Origin: Janthinobacterium aquaticum
Lineage (GTDB): Bacteria; Pseudomonadota; Gammaproteobacteria; Burkholderiales; Burkholderiaceae_D
Direction: 5' to 3'
DNA length: 64,000 nucleotides
Assembly (NCBI RefSeq): GCF_009208565.1
Contig: NZ_WFLK01000002.1
Coordinates: forward strand, 62,001-126,000
The translations under genes and the position numbers were made by a program. Each line of letters starts with the position of its first letter. The first letter of the stretch is position 1. Shown here one piece after another: positions 35,139 to 43,991 of the stretch. The notes below the pieces were generated by a model. It was not told the DNA's origin, ran no database searches, and was given only the letters and a program-made list of their open reading frames with translations.

Positions 35139-35507
35139 AGCAAGGTGCCACGAGGCTGTCCAATAGTGTGCCAGTAATTGGCCGCAGATCTGCGCAAAGT
35201 GCAATCGCCGTGATGCGTGCAGCTGCCGGCCAGGCGGAGCTTGGCATTTTGTTGCGACTGTGCAGTTCAATGCGGGCGTACAGGTCGGCTATACCAGTAA
35301 CTTTGGGGATCCCTTTGTATGCACTGTCGAACTGCAGTGCGCTCAAGGGCAAAGTGCAGTTGTCAGCCGCGTTGGCCGTTGCTCAGTGTGGGCACCCGGC
35401 CTTTTTTCGGGGAGGGCAGGGCACGTATTTCCCTGGCTCTAGGCGAAGTGGCGTAGCTTTCATGATTGCTGCACGGTTGTCGGCATGATTGTTTTCTGTA
35501 ACATTAT
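35139..35507. other. Intergenic region without a supportable gene
   Basis: The 369 bp between the oxidoreductase stop and the DUF2269 stop hold only short frames with no recognisable protein. Base composition and lack of codon bias differ from genes on both sides. A stretch at about 35260-35400 could be read as a decayed coding remnant but no family is recognisable. No strong terminator was found; a CCCG/CGGG stem around a T-tract at about 35395-35420 is too weak to call. Confidence 0.3.
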
Positions 35508-35972
35508 CTAAACCGGCTTGGCCACCATCAGGTAAAACACCGCCAGAAACGCAAAAAATGCCGGAATACCGAGCAGCACCCAGGCCTTGAAATAGCGCCA
35601 GAAGGCCGGCGGCAGCGGCGTGCCGGCAGCTGCGGCTGCGGCGGACAGGTCGCGCAGGCGCATCTGCAGCCAGACCACGGGCAGCCAGCACAGGGCGGCG
35701 ATCACGAACAGCACGATCGAGTACATCAGCCATGGACTGTGCAGCGGGTAGCCGGCCAGATGCACCAGGTAAAAGCCGGTAGCCGGTTGCGCAATCATGG
35801 TGGTGCCGGTAAATACCCAGTCGGCGAACACCACGATACGCGTGACCACGGCGATGGCCGCGACGTTGCGGCTCAGTACGGCAAACAGCAGATACCAGGC
35901 CGAGCCGATGCCGGTGCCGAACAGCAGGGTGGAAGAAACAATATGCAGCCATTTGACGATCAGGTATTCCAT
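35508..35972 (-). CDS. DUF2269 family integral membrane protein
   Basis: Starting at ATG 35972, the 154-residue protein has four predicted membrane helices and the conserved YLIVKWLHIVSSTLLFGTGIG opening of DUF2269 (a His in helix 1 and G-G spacing that could bind heme or a quinone). Function is unknown. The start lies 13 bases inside the end of the upstream SDR-DoxX gene, so the two are translationally coupled and probably act together at the membrane. Confidence 0.82.
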   Translation of the reverse strand: MEYLIVKWLHIVSSTLLFGTGIGSAWYLLFAVLSRNVAAIAVVTRIVVFADWVFTGTTMIAQPATGFYLVHLAGYPLHSPWLMYSIVLFVIAALCWLPVVWLQMRLRDLSAAAAAAGTPLPPAFWRYFKAWVLLGIPAFFAFLAVFYLMVAKPV

Positions 35973-37273
35973 GTGGGGCCTCGTTCGGTAACCGGTGGTT
36001 TTTCCAGCGCGTACAGCAGCCAAAGCACGCCCAGCATGGGCAGGTTCTTGCTGAGCGGCCCATAGGGGTGCCAGAGAAATTCGGGCAGTTGCACGGCGAT
36101 GACGATGGTGTAAAAGCCGATCAGCGCCGCTTGCGCCAGCCATAGCCGGCTGCGATGGCGGCGCGCCAGGAACAGCGTGGCCAGGCCGAACAGCAGGTCG
36201 AGCGCACTGGCGCCATACAGCATCAGCGGCGCCAGCGCCGCCGGAATGCCGCTGCGTTCAAGCAGCGCGTAGCTGTCCTGCCGTGGATAGACAAACGCCG
36301 ATACCCACGCAGTCCACAGCCAGACCAGTGCCATGGCCAGGCGCAGCATCGGCAGCAGCCAGGTCAGCTGCGCCAGCGTGCGCGCTGTGCGCGGGTCGGT
36401 AAGAAATTGCTGCGGCTGGCGCGGCGGGTGGCCCAGCAACTGCGTGGTGGTGGCGACATCGGCTGTGTTATCGCGCATCAGCATGCGCAGGCTGTCTGGC
36501 GTCAGCAGGCAGCCGGGCAGCTTGGCGCCCAGCGTTGCTGCCGCGCGCGCCATGCCCGCCGGTATGGTGAGTACGTACTGTCTTCCCAGCCCCATGGCGC
36601 GGCGCAAGGTGGCCAGGTAATCGACAAACGGCAGGGCGGTGGGGCCGACCAGGGCAATGCGCTGCTGTAGTGGCTCCGACTGGTCCAACAAGGCGACAAT
36701 GGCGCCAACGGCGTCCTCCAGGTGTACCGGCTGCACCAGCTGCGTTGCCGCGCCCAGGCGCACCGTCAAGGGCAGGCTGGCCAGCATGCGAAACACCACC
36801 GAACTTGCGCCATGCTCGCCATAGACGAGTGATGGCTGCACGATATACGCACGCAGAGCGGTATGCTGCGCCAGCGCAGCCAGATGGTCGTCCGCAGCTT
36901 TTTTGCTCAGGTGATAGCTGGTGTCGGCCGCTTCGTCAGCACCGAGCGCGGACAGTTGAATCACCAGCTTGACGCCAGCCTCGGCGCAGGCGTCAAACAG
37001 CGCGCAAGGGGCCGCCACATGCACAGTAGCAAAACGCTGCGCGCCGCTTTCGTTGAAAATGCCGACCGTATTGATGACCGCGTCGATGCCGGCCAGGTGC
37101 GTCAGCCAGTCATGCTTGCTGGTGGCGTCGGCAAAGTCGACACGGGCAAAGCCCAGGCGTGCGTCGTGGCCGGGGCGCCGCCCGGCGGCTATCACCTGAT
37201 GCCCGCGCTCAAGCAGGCGCTGCACCAGCGCCGCGCCCAGCAAGCCGGTACTGCCAGTAAGCAAAACACGCAT
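35960..37273 (-). CDS. SDR/epimerase-like protein fused to a DoxX-like membrane domain
   Basis: From ATG 37273 the 437-residue protein has an extended-SDR NAD(P)-binding domain (VLLTGSTGLLGAALVQRLL at 3-21; about residues 1-300) followed by a DoxX-like membrane domain with four helices (about 305-430). Combined SDR-DoxX proteins occur in proteobacteria and may couple NAD(P)H oxidation to a membrane quinone or redox partner; no reaction is established. It overlaps the following DUF2269 gene. An upstream in-frame extension exists but lacks conserved character and crosses the divergent promoter region. Confidence 0.85.
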   Translation of the reverse strand: MRVLLTGSTGLLGAALVQRLLERGHQVIAAGRRPGHDARLGFARVDFADATSKHDWLTHLAGIDAVINTVGIFNESGAQRFATVHVAAPCALFDACAEAGVKLVIQLSALGADEAADTSYHLSKKAADDHLAALAQHTALRAYIVQPSLVYGEHGASSVVFRMLASLPLTVRLGAATQLVQPVHLEDAVGAIVALLDQSEPLQQRIALVGPTALPFVDYLATLRRAMGLGRQYVLTIPAGMARAAATLGAKLPGCLLTPDSLRMLMRDNTADVATTTQLLGHPPRQPQQFLTDPRTARTLAQLTWLLPMLRLAMALVWLWTAWVSAFVYPRQDSYALLERSGIPAALAPLMLYGASALDLLFGLATLFLARRHRSRLWLAQAALIGFYTIVIAVQLPEFLWHPYGPLSKNLPMLGVLWLLYALEKPPVTERGPTWNT

Positions 37274-37409
37274 GGACTGCCTCTTCGCGTCGACAAGCCA
37301 CCATACACCAATACGGCAAAGTGGCGCAGACGATATGGCCAATTTCCATGCTGGAACAAAATGCATGACACGCGGCATAATGGCCGGTCTTTCTGAACAA
37401 GGAATGCTG

Positions 37410-38234
37410 ATGCTGTCGCTGTCTCTCGGGCCGCTGGTCCTGCCCATGATGATGTTGCCGGTGCTCGCTACCATCGGCGTGTATTACCTGGTGGGCTGGT
37501 GGCTGCACCGTTACCGCGCCATGGCGGATGTGACGCCGATGCTGTCCGGCTTGCTGCTGGCCGGGGCGTTGTCGTCGCGCATCGGTTTTGTGCTGCGCTG
37601 GCACCAGCAGTATCTGGCCGACCCCTGGTCGATTATCAATATACGCGATGGCGGGTTTATGGCGCCCGACATGATCGTTGGCGTGCTGCTCTATGCCGCC
37701 TGGTGTGGCAGGGGCGCTGCGCGCCAGGTTTTGCGCAAGCCGCTCGGCATCAGCGTGCTGGCCGGCCTGCTGGCCTGGGGCGCCGGCAATCTGGCGCTGG
37801 CAGTGGCCAGGCCTGCACCGGCTGCACTGCCGGCGGCAGTCTTGCGCACGCTGGACGGCGCACCAGCCAGCCTGGCGGGCCTGGCGCAAGGCAGGCCGCT
37901 GGTGCTCAACCTGTGGGCCAGCTGGTGTCCGCCATGCCGGCGCGAAATGCCGGTGCTGGCCGCAGCGCAGCAGGCGCGCAGCGATATCGTGTTTGTGTAC
38001 GCCAACCAGCGCGAAGAGGACGCCGCTGTCAATGCTTTCCTGGCAAGCAGCAAGTTTGAACTGCAGCATGTGCTGCTCGATGCGCCAGGCGCGCTGGGCC
38101 ATGAGGCTGGCTCATCGGCGCTGCCCATCACGCTGTTTTATGACGCGCAAGGGCGCTTGCAGGCGACGCATCTGGGTGAATTGTCGAGCGCGTCGCTGGC
38201 CAGCAAACTGCGCCAGATCAGTGCGCAGCGCTGA
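37410..38234 (+). CDS. TlpA-like thiol:disulfide oxidoreductase with an Lgt-like membrane N-terminus
   Basis: ATG 37410 is chosen because AAGGA lies at a 7-base spacing; the product is 274 residues. Residues about 1-125 are membrane-spanning and resemble part of prolipoprotein diacylglyceryl transferase (RIGFVL...Y...DPWSIINIRDGG), truncated relative to Lgt. Residues about 140-270 form a thioredoxin fold with active site WCPPC (C173, C176) and the cis-Pro block ALPITLFYD. It probably reduces disulfides in the periplasm, tethered by the N-terminal module. True Lgt activity is unlikely because most of the catalytic region is missing. Confidence 0.85.
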   Translation: MLSLSLGPLVLPMMMLPVLATIGVYYLVGWWLHRYRAMADVTPMLSGLLLAGALSSRIGFVLRWHQQYLADPWSIINIRDGGFMAPDMIVGVLLYAAWCGRGAARQVLRKPLGISVLAGLLAWGAGNLALAVARPAPAALPAAVLRTLDGAPASLAGLAQGRPLVLNLWASWCPPCRREMPVLAAAQQARSDIVFVYANQREEDAAVNAFLASSKFELQHVLLDAPGALGHEAGSSALPITLFYDAQGRLQATHLGELSSASLASKLRQISAQR

Positions 38235-38264
38235 GGCTTCGCCGCAATCGAAGCACTCAAGCTA

Positions 38265-39359
38265 TTACGCCAGCAGCAAGGGGTGCTGGCTGGCCGTATG
38301 AAAATCGCGCCAGACGCGGTTGATGTCGCTGTCCTCGCGCGCTGCCTGCAGGCCGCAATACGGGTAGAGCTGGTCTACCGCCTCGCGTGCGCAGGCGCAC
38401 AAGGCCAGCGCGCCCTGGCGGATGCTTTCGCGCTGCCCGGCATCGAGCAGCACGCCATCGACGACCTGGCACCAGCTGTCCTCTAACATCATGTAAAAAT
38501 CGTTGCGGGCGGCATTGAGGCTGGTGTCGTGCCGCTGCAGCACGGCAGCCGCGTGCGGCACCTGCAGCAGCGGCAGTCCGGTTGCGGCATGCCGGCGGCG
38601 CGCCATGCACGGCGCGGCCAGTTGCAGGAAATGGCGCGCCATGCCGGCCAGATTGGCTGCCAGCGTGACATAGGCCAGCGCATCGAAAGGATAGCGGTAC
38701 AGCGGACCATCGCTGGTGGCGGCAGACGCGTCGATGGCAAAGCCGTGGCTTGCGCCTACCCATTGCTTGTCGATCTGAAAGCTGTGCGTGCCGCTGGCAT
38801 GCATGCCGATGCTGCGCCAGGACGGCGTGACGGTGACCATGGCCGCCGGCACGATAAAGGCACGGATGCGCGGCGCGCCAGCTTCGTCCAGCAGCGGTTG
38901 GCCATCGGCGTGCAGCACGGCATTGAGGGTGAAGTGGCTGGCCATTGGTGCGCCGCTGGCGTATTCCCAGTTGCCGCTGAGCCGGTAGCCGTCGCCTTCC
39001 TGCACGGCGCGGCCGGCAGCACCGCTGCCGGCCAGGCACACGCGCCGCGTGGAGATAACATTGCGCGCCATGTCCGGCGCCAGAAAACCGGCAAACCAGC
39101 CGGCGCCAGCGCATAGCGTCAGTACCCAGCCCGTGCTGCCGTCGATGGCGGCTACCGCTTCTTCCAGCCGTACCGCCTGCGGCAGCGGCAATTCGGCACC
39201 GCCGGCGCTTTTCGGCGCCAGCATGGCCAGCCAGCTGCGCCGGTGCAGCACCGCCTGTTGTGCGGGATGCAGCAAGCGCCCGGCGTCGGCTTGGGCTACG
39301 TGGCGTGCGATGCGCCGGGCATCGCGTTCAGTCAGCAGGTGGCTTGCAGGGATGGTCAT
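38265..39359 (-). CDS. Acyl-CoA-dehydrogenase-fold flavoprotein
   Basis: The 364-residue product from ATG 39359 has the acyl-CoA dehydrogenase layout: N-terminal helical domain, a middle beta domain with GYRLSGNWEYASGAPMASHF (about residues 105-125) and a C-terminal helical bundle. The wording of the middle domain is nearer to the flavin-dependent monooxygenase branch (DszC/HpaB-like) than to beta-oxidation enzymes, and no catalytic Glu is evident. Substrate is unknown. The preceding chemoreceptor gene on the same strand ends 58 bases upstream of this start. Confidence 0.75.
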   Translation of the reverse strand: MTIPASHLLTERDARRIARHVAQADAGRLLHPAQQAVLHRRSWLAMLAPKSAGGAELPLPQAVRLEEAVAAIDGSTGWVLTLCAGAGWFAGFLAPDMARNVISTRRVCLAGSGAAGRAVQEGDGYRLSGNWEYASGAPMASHFTLNAVLHADGQPLLDEAGAPRIRAFIVPAAMVTVTPSWRSIGMHASGTHSFQIDKQWVGASHGFAIDASAATSDGPLYRYPFDALAYVTLAANLAGMARHFLQLAAPCMARRRHAATGLPLLQVPHAAAVLQRHDTSLNAARNDFYMMLEDSWCQVVDGVLLDAGQRESIRQGALALCACAREAVDQLYPYCGLQAAREDSDINRVWRDFHTASQHPLLLA

Positions 39360-39417
39360 GCTTGGTGCGGGCGGTGGCGAAGGCCCGCATCTTCTCACAA
39401 ACCACGCGATTGCAGCA

Positions 39418-40983
39418 CTACTGCAGCAGCATGGCGCCGCGCTGCAGGCGGAAGCGGCTGACCACCTGTGCCAGCCGGCTCGCCTCGTCCTGCAGCGATT
39501 CGGCGCCCTGCGCGGCCTGTTCAACCAGCGTGGCGTTCTGCCGCGTGACCTTGTCCATCTCGGTGATCGCCTGGTTGATCTGTTCGATGCCAGCCTGCTG
39601 GGCTTGGCTGGCGCCGTTGATGTCGGCCATGATATCGGTGACGCTGCGCACGCTGGAGACGATCTGGTCCATGGTGGCGCCAGCTTCGTTGACCAGCTTG
39701 CTGCCGGCCGCCACCTGGCTGACCGAATCGTCGATCAGCGCCTTGACTTCGCGCGCGGCCTGGCTCGAACGCTGGGCCAGGTTGCGCACTTCCGACGCCA
39801 CCACGGCAAAGCCGCGTCCCTGTTCGCCGGCGCGCGCCGCTTCCACCGCCGCGTTCAGCGCCAGGATATTGGTCTGGAAGGCAATGCCGTCGATCACGCT
39901 GATAATGTCGACGATCTTCTGCGACGAGGCATTGATCGAACCCATGGTGCCGACCACCTGCGCCACCACCGCGCCGCCCTTGACGGCGACCTCGGAGGCC
40001 AGCGTGGCCATCTGGTTCGCTTCGCGGGCATGGTCGGCGTTCTGCTTGACCGTCGAGGTCAGCTGGGCCACCGAGTCGGCCGTATGGCGCAGCGAGCCGG
40101 CCTGCTGACCGGTGCGGGCCGACAGGTCGAGGTTGCCGCTGGCGATGCGTTGAGAAGCGTCGGCAATCGTATCGGTGCCGCCGCGCACCTGGCCGACGAT
40201 ATCTTGCAAGCTGGTGTTCATGGCGTTCAATGCCTGCAGCAGCTGGCCGGTTTCATCGCGTGTACGCACCACCACATTACTGGTCAGGTCGCCGGCGGCC
40301 ACCTGGCGCGCCACGTCGAGTGCCTGCTGCAACGGGCGCGTAATGCTGTTGCTGGCCTGGATAGCCAGGAACACTGCTGCCAGCGTGGCGCCGGCGGCCA
40401 GCAGGAGAATGATCAGCCGCGTCTGCTCGGCTTGTTTTGCCGACGCCGTACCCGACGATTCCATCAGTTGCGATTGATAGCTGACCAATTGCTCCAGCGC
40501 TGCGAAATACGCCTGCTGGCGCGGCAGTAGCTGCTTTTGCATCAGGCTCTTGGCTTCGAATTTGCGGTCTTCGGCGATCAGCGCGATCACGTCTTTCCGG
40601 ACCTTGTCGAACTGCTGGCGCGCCGTATTGAGTTGCGTGATGCGGCTGCGGCTGTCAGCCGAGGCCGGCAGCGCTTCGAGCTTGCCGACGGTGGTGTCGA
40701 TATGGCGCGCAATCTGCTCGACATGCTGCACTTCCTTGTTGGCCAGTTCGGCTTCGACCGTCAGGAAGATATTGCGCATGGCGATCATGGTTTCGTTGAC
40801 GTCATCTTTGATCGTGTGCACCAGCACGGTTTTCGGATAGCTGTCCTCGTTCATGCGGCGGATTTCGCTGCCCAATTCGCTCACGCGGGTAATGGCCACC
40901 AGCGCCAGTACCAGCAGCAACGCAATAATGGCGCCAAAACTGACGGCCAGCCGGCGGCCGATTTTCAAGTCCTTGAATCTCAT
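39418..40983 (-). CDS. Methyl-accepting chemotaxis protein (4HB sensor domain)
   Basis: ATG 40983 has a good AGGAG site and gives 521 residues: a membrane helix (about 12-32), a periplasmic four-helix-bundle domain (about 33-187), a second membrane helix (about 190-210), a HAMP domain and a cytoplasmic signalling hairpin with the tip block [26 protein letters not shown]. It signals to CheA/CheW. There is no C-terminal CheR/CheB-tethering pentapeptide. The ligand cannot be predicted. Confidence 0.93.
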   Translation of the reverse strand: MRFKDLKIGRRLAVSFGAIIALLLVLALVAITRVSELGSEIRRMNEDSYPKTVLVHTIKDDVNETMIAMRNIFLTVEAELANKEVQHVEQIARHIDTTVGKLEALPASADSRSRITQLNTARQQFDKVRKDVIALIAEDRKFEAKSLMQKQLLPRQQAYFAALEQLVSYQSQLMESSGTASAKQAEQTRLIILLLAAGATLAAVFLAIQASNSITRPLQQALDVARQVAAGDLTSNVVVRTRDETGQLLQALNAMNTSLQDIVGQVRGGTDTIADASQRIASGNLDLSARTGQQAGSLRHTADSVAQLTSTVKQNADHAREANQMATLASEVAVKGGAVVAQVVGTMGSINASSQKIVDIISVIDGIAFQTNILALNAAVEAARAGEQGRGFAVVASEVRNLAQRSSQAAREVKALIDDSVSQVAAGSKLVNEAGATMDQIVSSVRSVTDIMADINGASQAQQAGIEQINQAITEMDKVTRQNATLVEQAAQGAESLQDEASRLAQVVSRFRLQRGAMLLQ

Positions 40984-41264
40984 GTGACAAGTCTCCTGGT
41001 ATTTTTTTTGGTCCGCCGTGAGCCTGGCGCAGGGCGAGAAACCCCGGCAGATGGCTGATGGTAGAACCGCTGGCGTAGTTTTGCCAATCAATAATTTTAG
41101 ATGCCTAATACCAATTCTTGTATCACTGCAGGCATCACCTGGCGGCAAGTTTGAAAAGTTTGACGAGGGAAAAGCAGGTATGGCGAAAAAGGCCGCAGAT
41201 AAGGGGCGTAGCCCGTATAATGTCGGGTTTTGCGGCCAAGGCCGTTCACTACACCGAGAAATAC

Positions 41265-41606
41265 ATGAGCACACTTCCAGCATGTCCGCAATGCAAGTCC
41301 GAATATACCTACGAAGATGGCAGCAATCTGGTCTGCCCCGAGTGTGCGCATGAATGGTCGGCCACGGTCGCCGACGCGCCGGAAGAGGGCGCCAAGGTGT
41401 ACCGTGATGCGTCCGGCAATATCCTGCAGGACGGTGACACGGTCAGCGTGATCAAGGACCTGAAACTGAAGGGCGGCGGTGGCGTGGTCAAGATGGGCAC
41501 CAAGGTCAAGAATATCCGCCTGGTCGACGCCGACCATGATATCGACTGCAAGATCGACGGCTTTGGCCAGATGAGCCTGAAGACGGAATTCGTCAAGAAA
41601 GTTTAA
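41265..41606 (+). CDS. yjdM: PhnA/YjdM family zinc-ribbon protein
   Basis: The 113-residue protein from ATG 41265 has an N-terminal zinc ribbon (CPQC...CPEC, residues 7-10 and 24-27) and the conserved PhnA C-terminal domain ([19 protein letters not shown]). Despite its old name, YjdM is not required for phosphonate breakdown and its function is unknown. The next gene starts 14 bases downstream and may be co-transcribed. Confidence 0.92.
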   Translation: MSTLPACPQCKSEYTYEDGSNLVCPECAHEWSATVADAPEEGAKVYRDASGNILQDGDTVSVIKDLKLKGGGGVVKMGTKVKNIRLVDADHDIDCKIDGFGQMSLKTEFVKKV

Positions 41607-41620
41607 ACGCAGCACCATCC

Positions 41621-42649
41621 ATGCAAATCGAGACCATCCGCCAGCGCCTGCGTGCGCTGGGCGCCAAGCCCCTGCACGAACAGCGCGTGCTGCGCGACTG
41701 GATCCAGGCGCAGCCGCACGACCAGGGCCGCCGCCGCGCCGAAGACTTTTTGCCTCTGCCCGTGCGCGAGGCGTTGCCGGCGCTGGACGCCGAGTTGCAG
41801 GGCATGCTCAAGGTAATCAGCACCCATCCCGGTGCCGACGGTTCGGCGCGCCTGCTGGTGGGCCTGCACGACGGCCAGACCGTGGAAAGCGTGCTGCTGC
41901 CGCGCGACGGGCTGTGCGTGTCGAGCCAGGTCGGCTGCGCGGTTGGCTGCCAGTTCTGCATGACGGGGCGCGACGGCCTGATACGCCAGGTCACCAGCGG
42001 TGAAATCGTGGCGCAGGTGGTGCTGGCGCGCACCTTGCGGCCCGTAAAAAAAGTCGTGTTCATGGGCATGGGCGAGCCGGCGCACAACCTGGCCAACGTG
42101 CTCGAGGCGATCGAGCTGCTCGGTACCGAAGGCAATATCGGCCACAAGAACCTGGTGTTTTCCACCGTCGGCGACCCGCGCGCCTTCGAGCGCCTGCCTC
42201 AAGGGCGCGTCAAGCCGGCGCTGGCGCTGTCGCTGCACACCACCAAGGTGGACCTGCGCGAGCAATTGCTGCCGCGCGCACCGCGCCTGTCGCCGCGCGA
42301 ACTGGTGGACTTTGGCGACTACTATGCCGGCCTGACCGGCTACCCGGTGCAGTACCAGTGGACGCTGATGGAAGGCGTCAACGATGGCGACGACGAGCTC
42401 GATGGCATCGTCGCGCTGCTCAAGGGCAAATACGCGGTGCTCAATATGATCCCGTACAACACCATCGACGACCTGCCGTTCAAACGCCCGAGCTGGGACA
42501 AGGCGCGCGCGATCGCCGCCCGCCTGCACGAACGCGGCGTACTGACCAAGCTGCGCGACTCGGCCGGCCAGGATGTCGAAGGCGGCTGCGGCCAGCTGCG
42601 CGCGCGCGAAGCCAAGGGCCGCAAAGTGATCGGCATACGCGCCGCTTGA
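41621..42649 (+). CDS. RlmN/Cfr-like radical SAM RNA methyltransferase
   Basis: This 342-residue protein has the radical SAM CxxxCxxC cluster motif (C106, C110, C113 in GCAVGCQFC), the family block VFMGMGEPAHNL and the C-terminal methylatable/resolving Cys (C323 in EGGCGQLRA), so both catalytic Cys positions expected for RlmN/Cfr are plausible. RlmN methylates C2 of A2503 in 23S rRNA and some tRNAs. The protein is shorter and more divergent than housekeeping RlmN, and the context (not the hisS-ispG region) suggests a paralogue. The specific target is not determinable here. Confidence 0.82.
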   Translation: MQIETIRQRLRALGAKPLHEQRVLRDWIQAQPHDQGRRRAEDFLPLPVREALPALDAELQGMLKVISTHPGADGSARLLVGLHDGQTVESVLLPRDGLCVSSQVGCAVGCQFCMTGRDGLIRQVTSGEIVAQVVLARTLRPVKKVVFMGMGEPAHNLANVLEAIELLGTEGNIGHKNLVFSTVGDPRAFERLPQGRVKPALALSLHTTKVDLREQLLPRAPRLSPRELVDFGDYYAGLTGYPVQYQWTLMEGVNDGDDELDGIVALLKGKYAVLNMIPYNTIDDLPFKRPSWDKARAIAARLHERGVLTKLRDSAGQDVEGGCGQLRAREAKGRKVIGIRAA

Positions 42650-42848
42650 ACAAGCGGGGTCAGTTCCGCCAATCAGACACGAACTCTTCCTTGATCTGTG
42701 GTTTGGTGTTGCAACCGCCGCTGTATTTCTGCCTGTCCAGGCAAGGTGCCGATTAACAGATGAGGTCGTGTCGAATTGGCGGAACTGACCCCGGCGTTTG
42801 CGGACTACCTCAAACTGACCCCGGCGTTCGCTGACCCCGCGTTTGTTC
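42648..42848. repeat. MITE/REP-like inverted-repeat element between convergent genes
   Basis: Bases 42656-42682 and 42766-42792 are 27-bp inverted repeats (25 of 27 positions pair), containing GGGGTCAGTTCCGCCAAT and its complement. The outer ends, GAACAAGCGGGGTCA at the left and TGACCCCGCGTTTGTTC at the right, also pair. Partial direct copies of CTGACCCCGGCGTTYGC occur at about 42785-42831. The element exactly fills the space between the RlmN-like stop and the stop of the convergent gene, and contributes bases to both stop codons. It encodes nothing and probably also acts as a bidirectional terminator. Confidence 0.7.
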
Positions 42849-43251
42849 AGGCGCCTGCCAGCAGATCGTTTTCGTTCAGTATTGCATAAGCGATTTCCGG
42901 GTGGGCGGCCAGGCAGCGGCGTATGGCGGCGGGAATCGATGCGCGGGTCTTGCGGCACAAGCCGGGCTGTTCATCGAGAGCGATCTGGAAGCCGCGCACA
43001 GTGCGCACTTCGTTGCTGCCCGCTTCGATGCGCAGTACCACGCCCAGGTTTTTTTGCAGCTGCAGGCCGAGCTTTTGCAGCTGCGCGTAGCTGCTGATGG
43101 CCTCGATATGGGCCAGCAGCTTCTTTTCCTCCGTCAGGTTCAGGCGCAGCACATCGCGGCAGGCCTGCGCATCGTGCAGCAGCTGCTCGCGGCGGCAGTC
43201 GCACAGGTTCGGCGGACACTCCTTGCGCACTTCAAAGTCGATAACGGGCAT
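42847..43251 (-). CDS. Conserved hypothetical protein with a Cys-rich N-terminus
   Basis: From ATG 43251 the 134-residue protein has a Cys cluster (CPPNLCDCRREQ, about 11-22, plus a further Cys) and then a helical region. It could bind a metal through the cluster. I do not recognise the family. The frame extends upstream to 43320 but the conserved-looking part begins at MPVIDFEVRKE. It converges with the RlmN-like gene across the inverted-repeat element. Confidence 0.6.
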   Translation of the reverse strand: MPVIDFEVRKECPPNLCDCRREQLLHDAQACRDVLRLNLTEEKKLLAHIEAISSYAQLQKLGLQLQKNLGVVLRIEAGSNEVRTVRGFQIALDEQPGLCRKTRASIPAAIRRCLAAHPEIAYAILNENDLLAGA

Positions 43252-43382
43252 GGCGGCACTTCCCATGGCGGACGGTGCGCCTATTCTGGCACAAATCTGC
43301 GCAGGCTTGACCATATGCATGGCGTCGTGCGCCGGGCCATGTTGTAATGTTGGCCATTTTTATCGAGGCCGCTGGAGCAGCA

Positions 43383-43991
43383 ATGAGAACCCGTACCAAG
43401 ATTTGCTGTATTGCCTCGATCGACGAGGCGCAACTGGCGATTGCCGCCGGTGCCGATGCGCTGGGCCTGTTGCCTGGAGCCCAAGCGGCCGCGATTGCCG
43501 CCTGGGCGCCGCCGCCGGTCAGCACCTTCCTGATGACAGCGGAGCGTACGGCCGCGCTTATCGCCGAGCAGATCGCCACGGTTTATCCCACGACCATACA
43601 GATCAACGAACCGCTTCCCAGCAGCGAGCTGGCCGGGCTGGCGCGCACCGCGCCGCAGGTGCGCCGCGTCCAGGTGGTTCACGCTGAACACGCTGATGCC
43701 ATCGCACGCCTTGCCGCCTGCGCACCGCATGTGCAGGCATTTTTGCTCGATATGGGCACGCTGCAGGATTGGCCATTGGCTGCGCGCCTGGTGCGCGCCA
43801 GTTCGCGCCCGGTGTTCCTGGCCGGCGGCCTTGATGACCGCACCCTGATCGGTGCGCTGCGCCAGGTGCGTCCTTACGGCATCGAGCTGTGCTCGCGCGT
43901 GCGCACAGACGGCCAGCTCGACGTGCTCAAACTGGCCATGCTGATGGCGGCCGTGCGCGAAGCCGATGCCGCCCTCTATGCGGAGGGGTGA
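43383..43991 (+). CDS. Phosphoribosylanthranilate isomerase (TrpF)-like protein
   Basis: The 202-residue product from ATG 43383 is a predicted (beta/alpha)8 barrel resembling TrpF: the N-terminal TKICC keeps the catalytic Cys position, and LLDMG keeps the Asp of the LLD motif. The usual GGTG and SSGVE phosphate-binding motifs are changed (VFLAGGLD, ELCSRVRTDGQLD), so activity on PRA is doubtful. It is not in a trp operon. Its last 16 bases overlap the end of the convergent LysR gene. Confidence 0.7.
   Translation: MRTRTKICCIASIDEAQLAIAAGADALGLLPGAQAAAIAAWAPPPVSTFLMTAERTAALIAEQIATVYPTTIQINEPLPSSELAGLARTAPQVRRVQVVHAEHADAIARLAACAPHVQAFLLDMGTLQDWPLAARLVRASSRPVFLAGGLDDRTLIGALRQVRPYGIELCSRVRTDGQLDVLKLAMLMAAVREADAALYAEG

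Noticed and set aside
35168..35488. 106-residue frame in the gap after the oxidoreductase gene
   Set aside because: No ribosome-binding site, no codon bias and no recognisable family.
38236..38254. GCTTCG/CGAAGC hairpin after the TlpA-like gene
   Set aside because: Six-base stem without a T-run; too weak to call a terminator.
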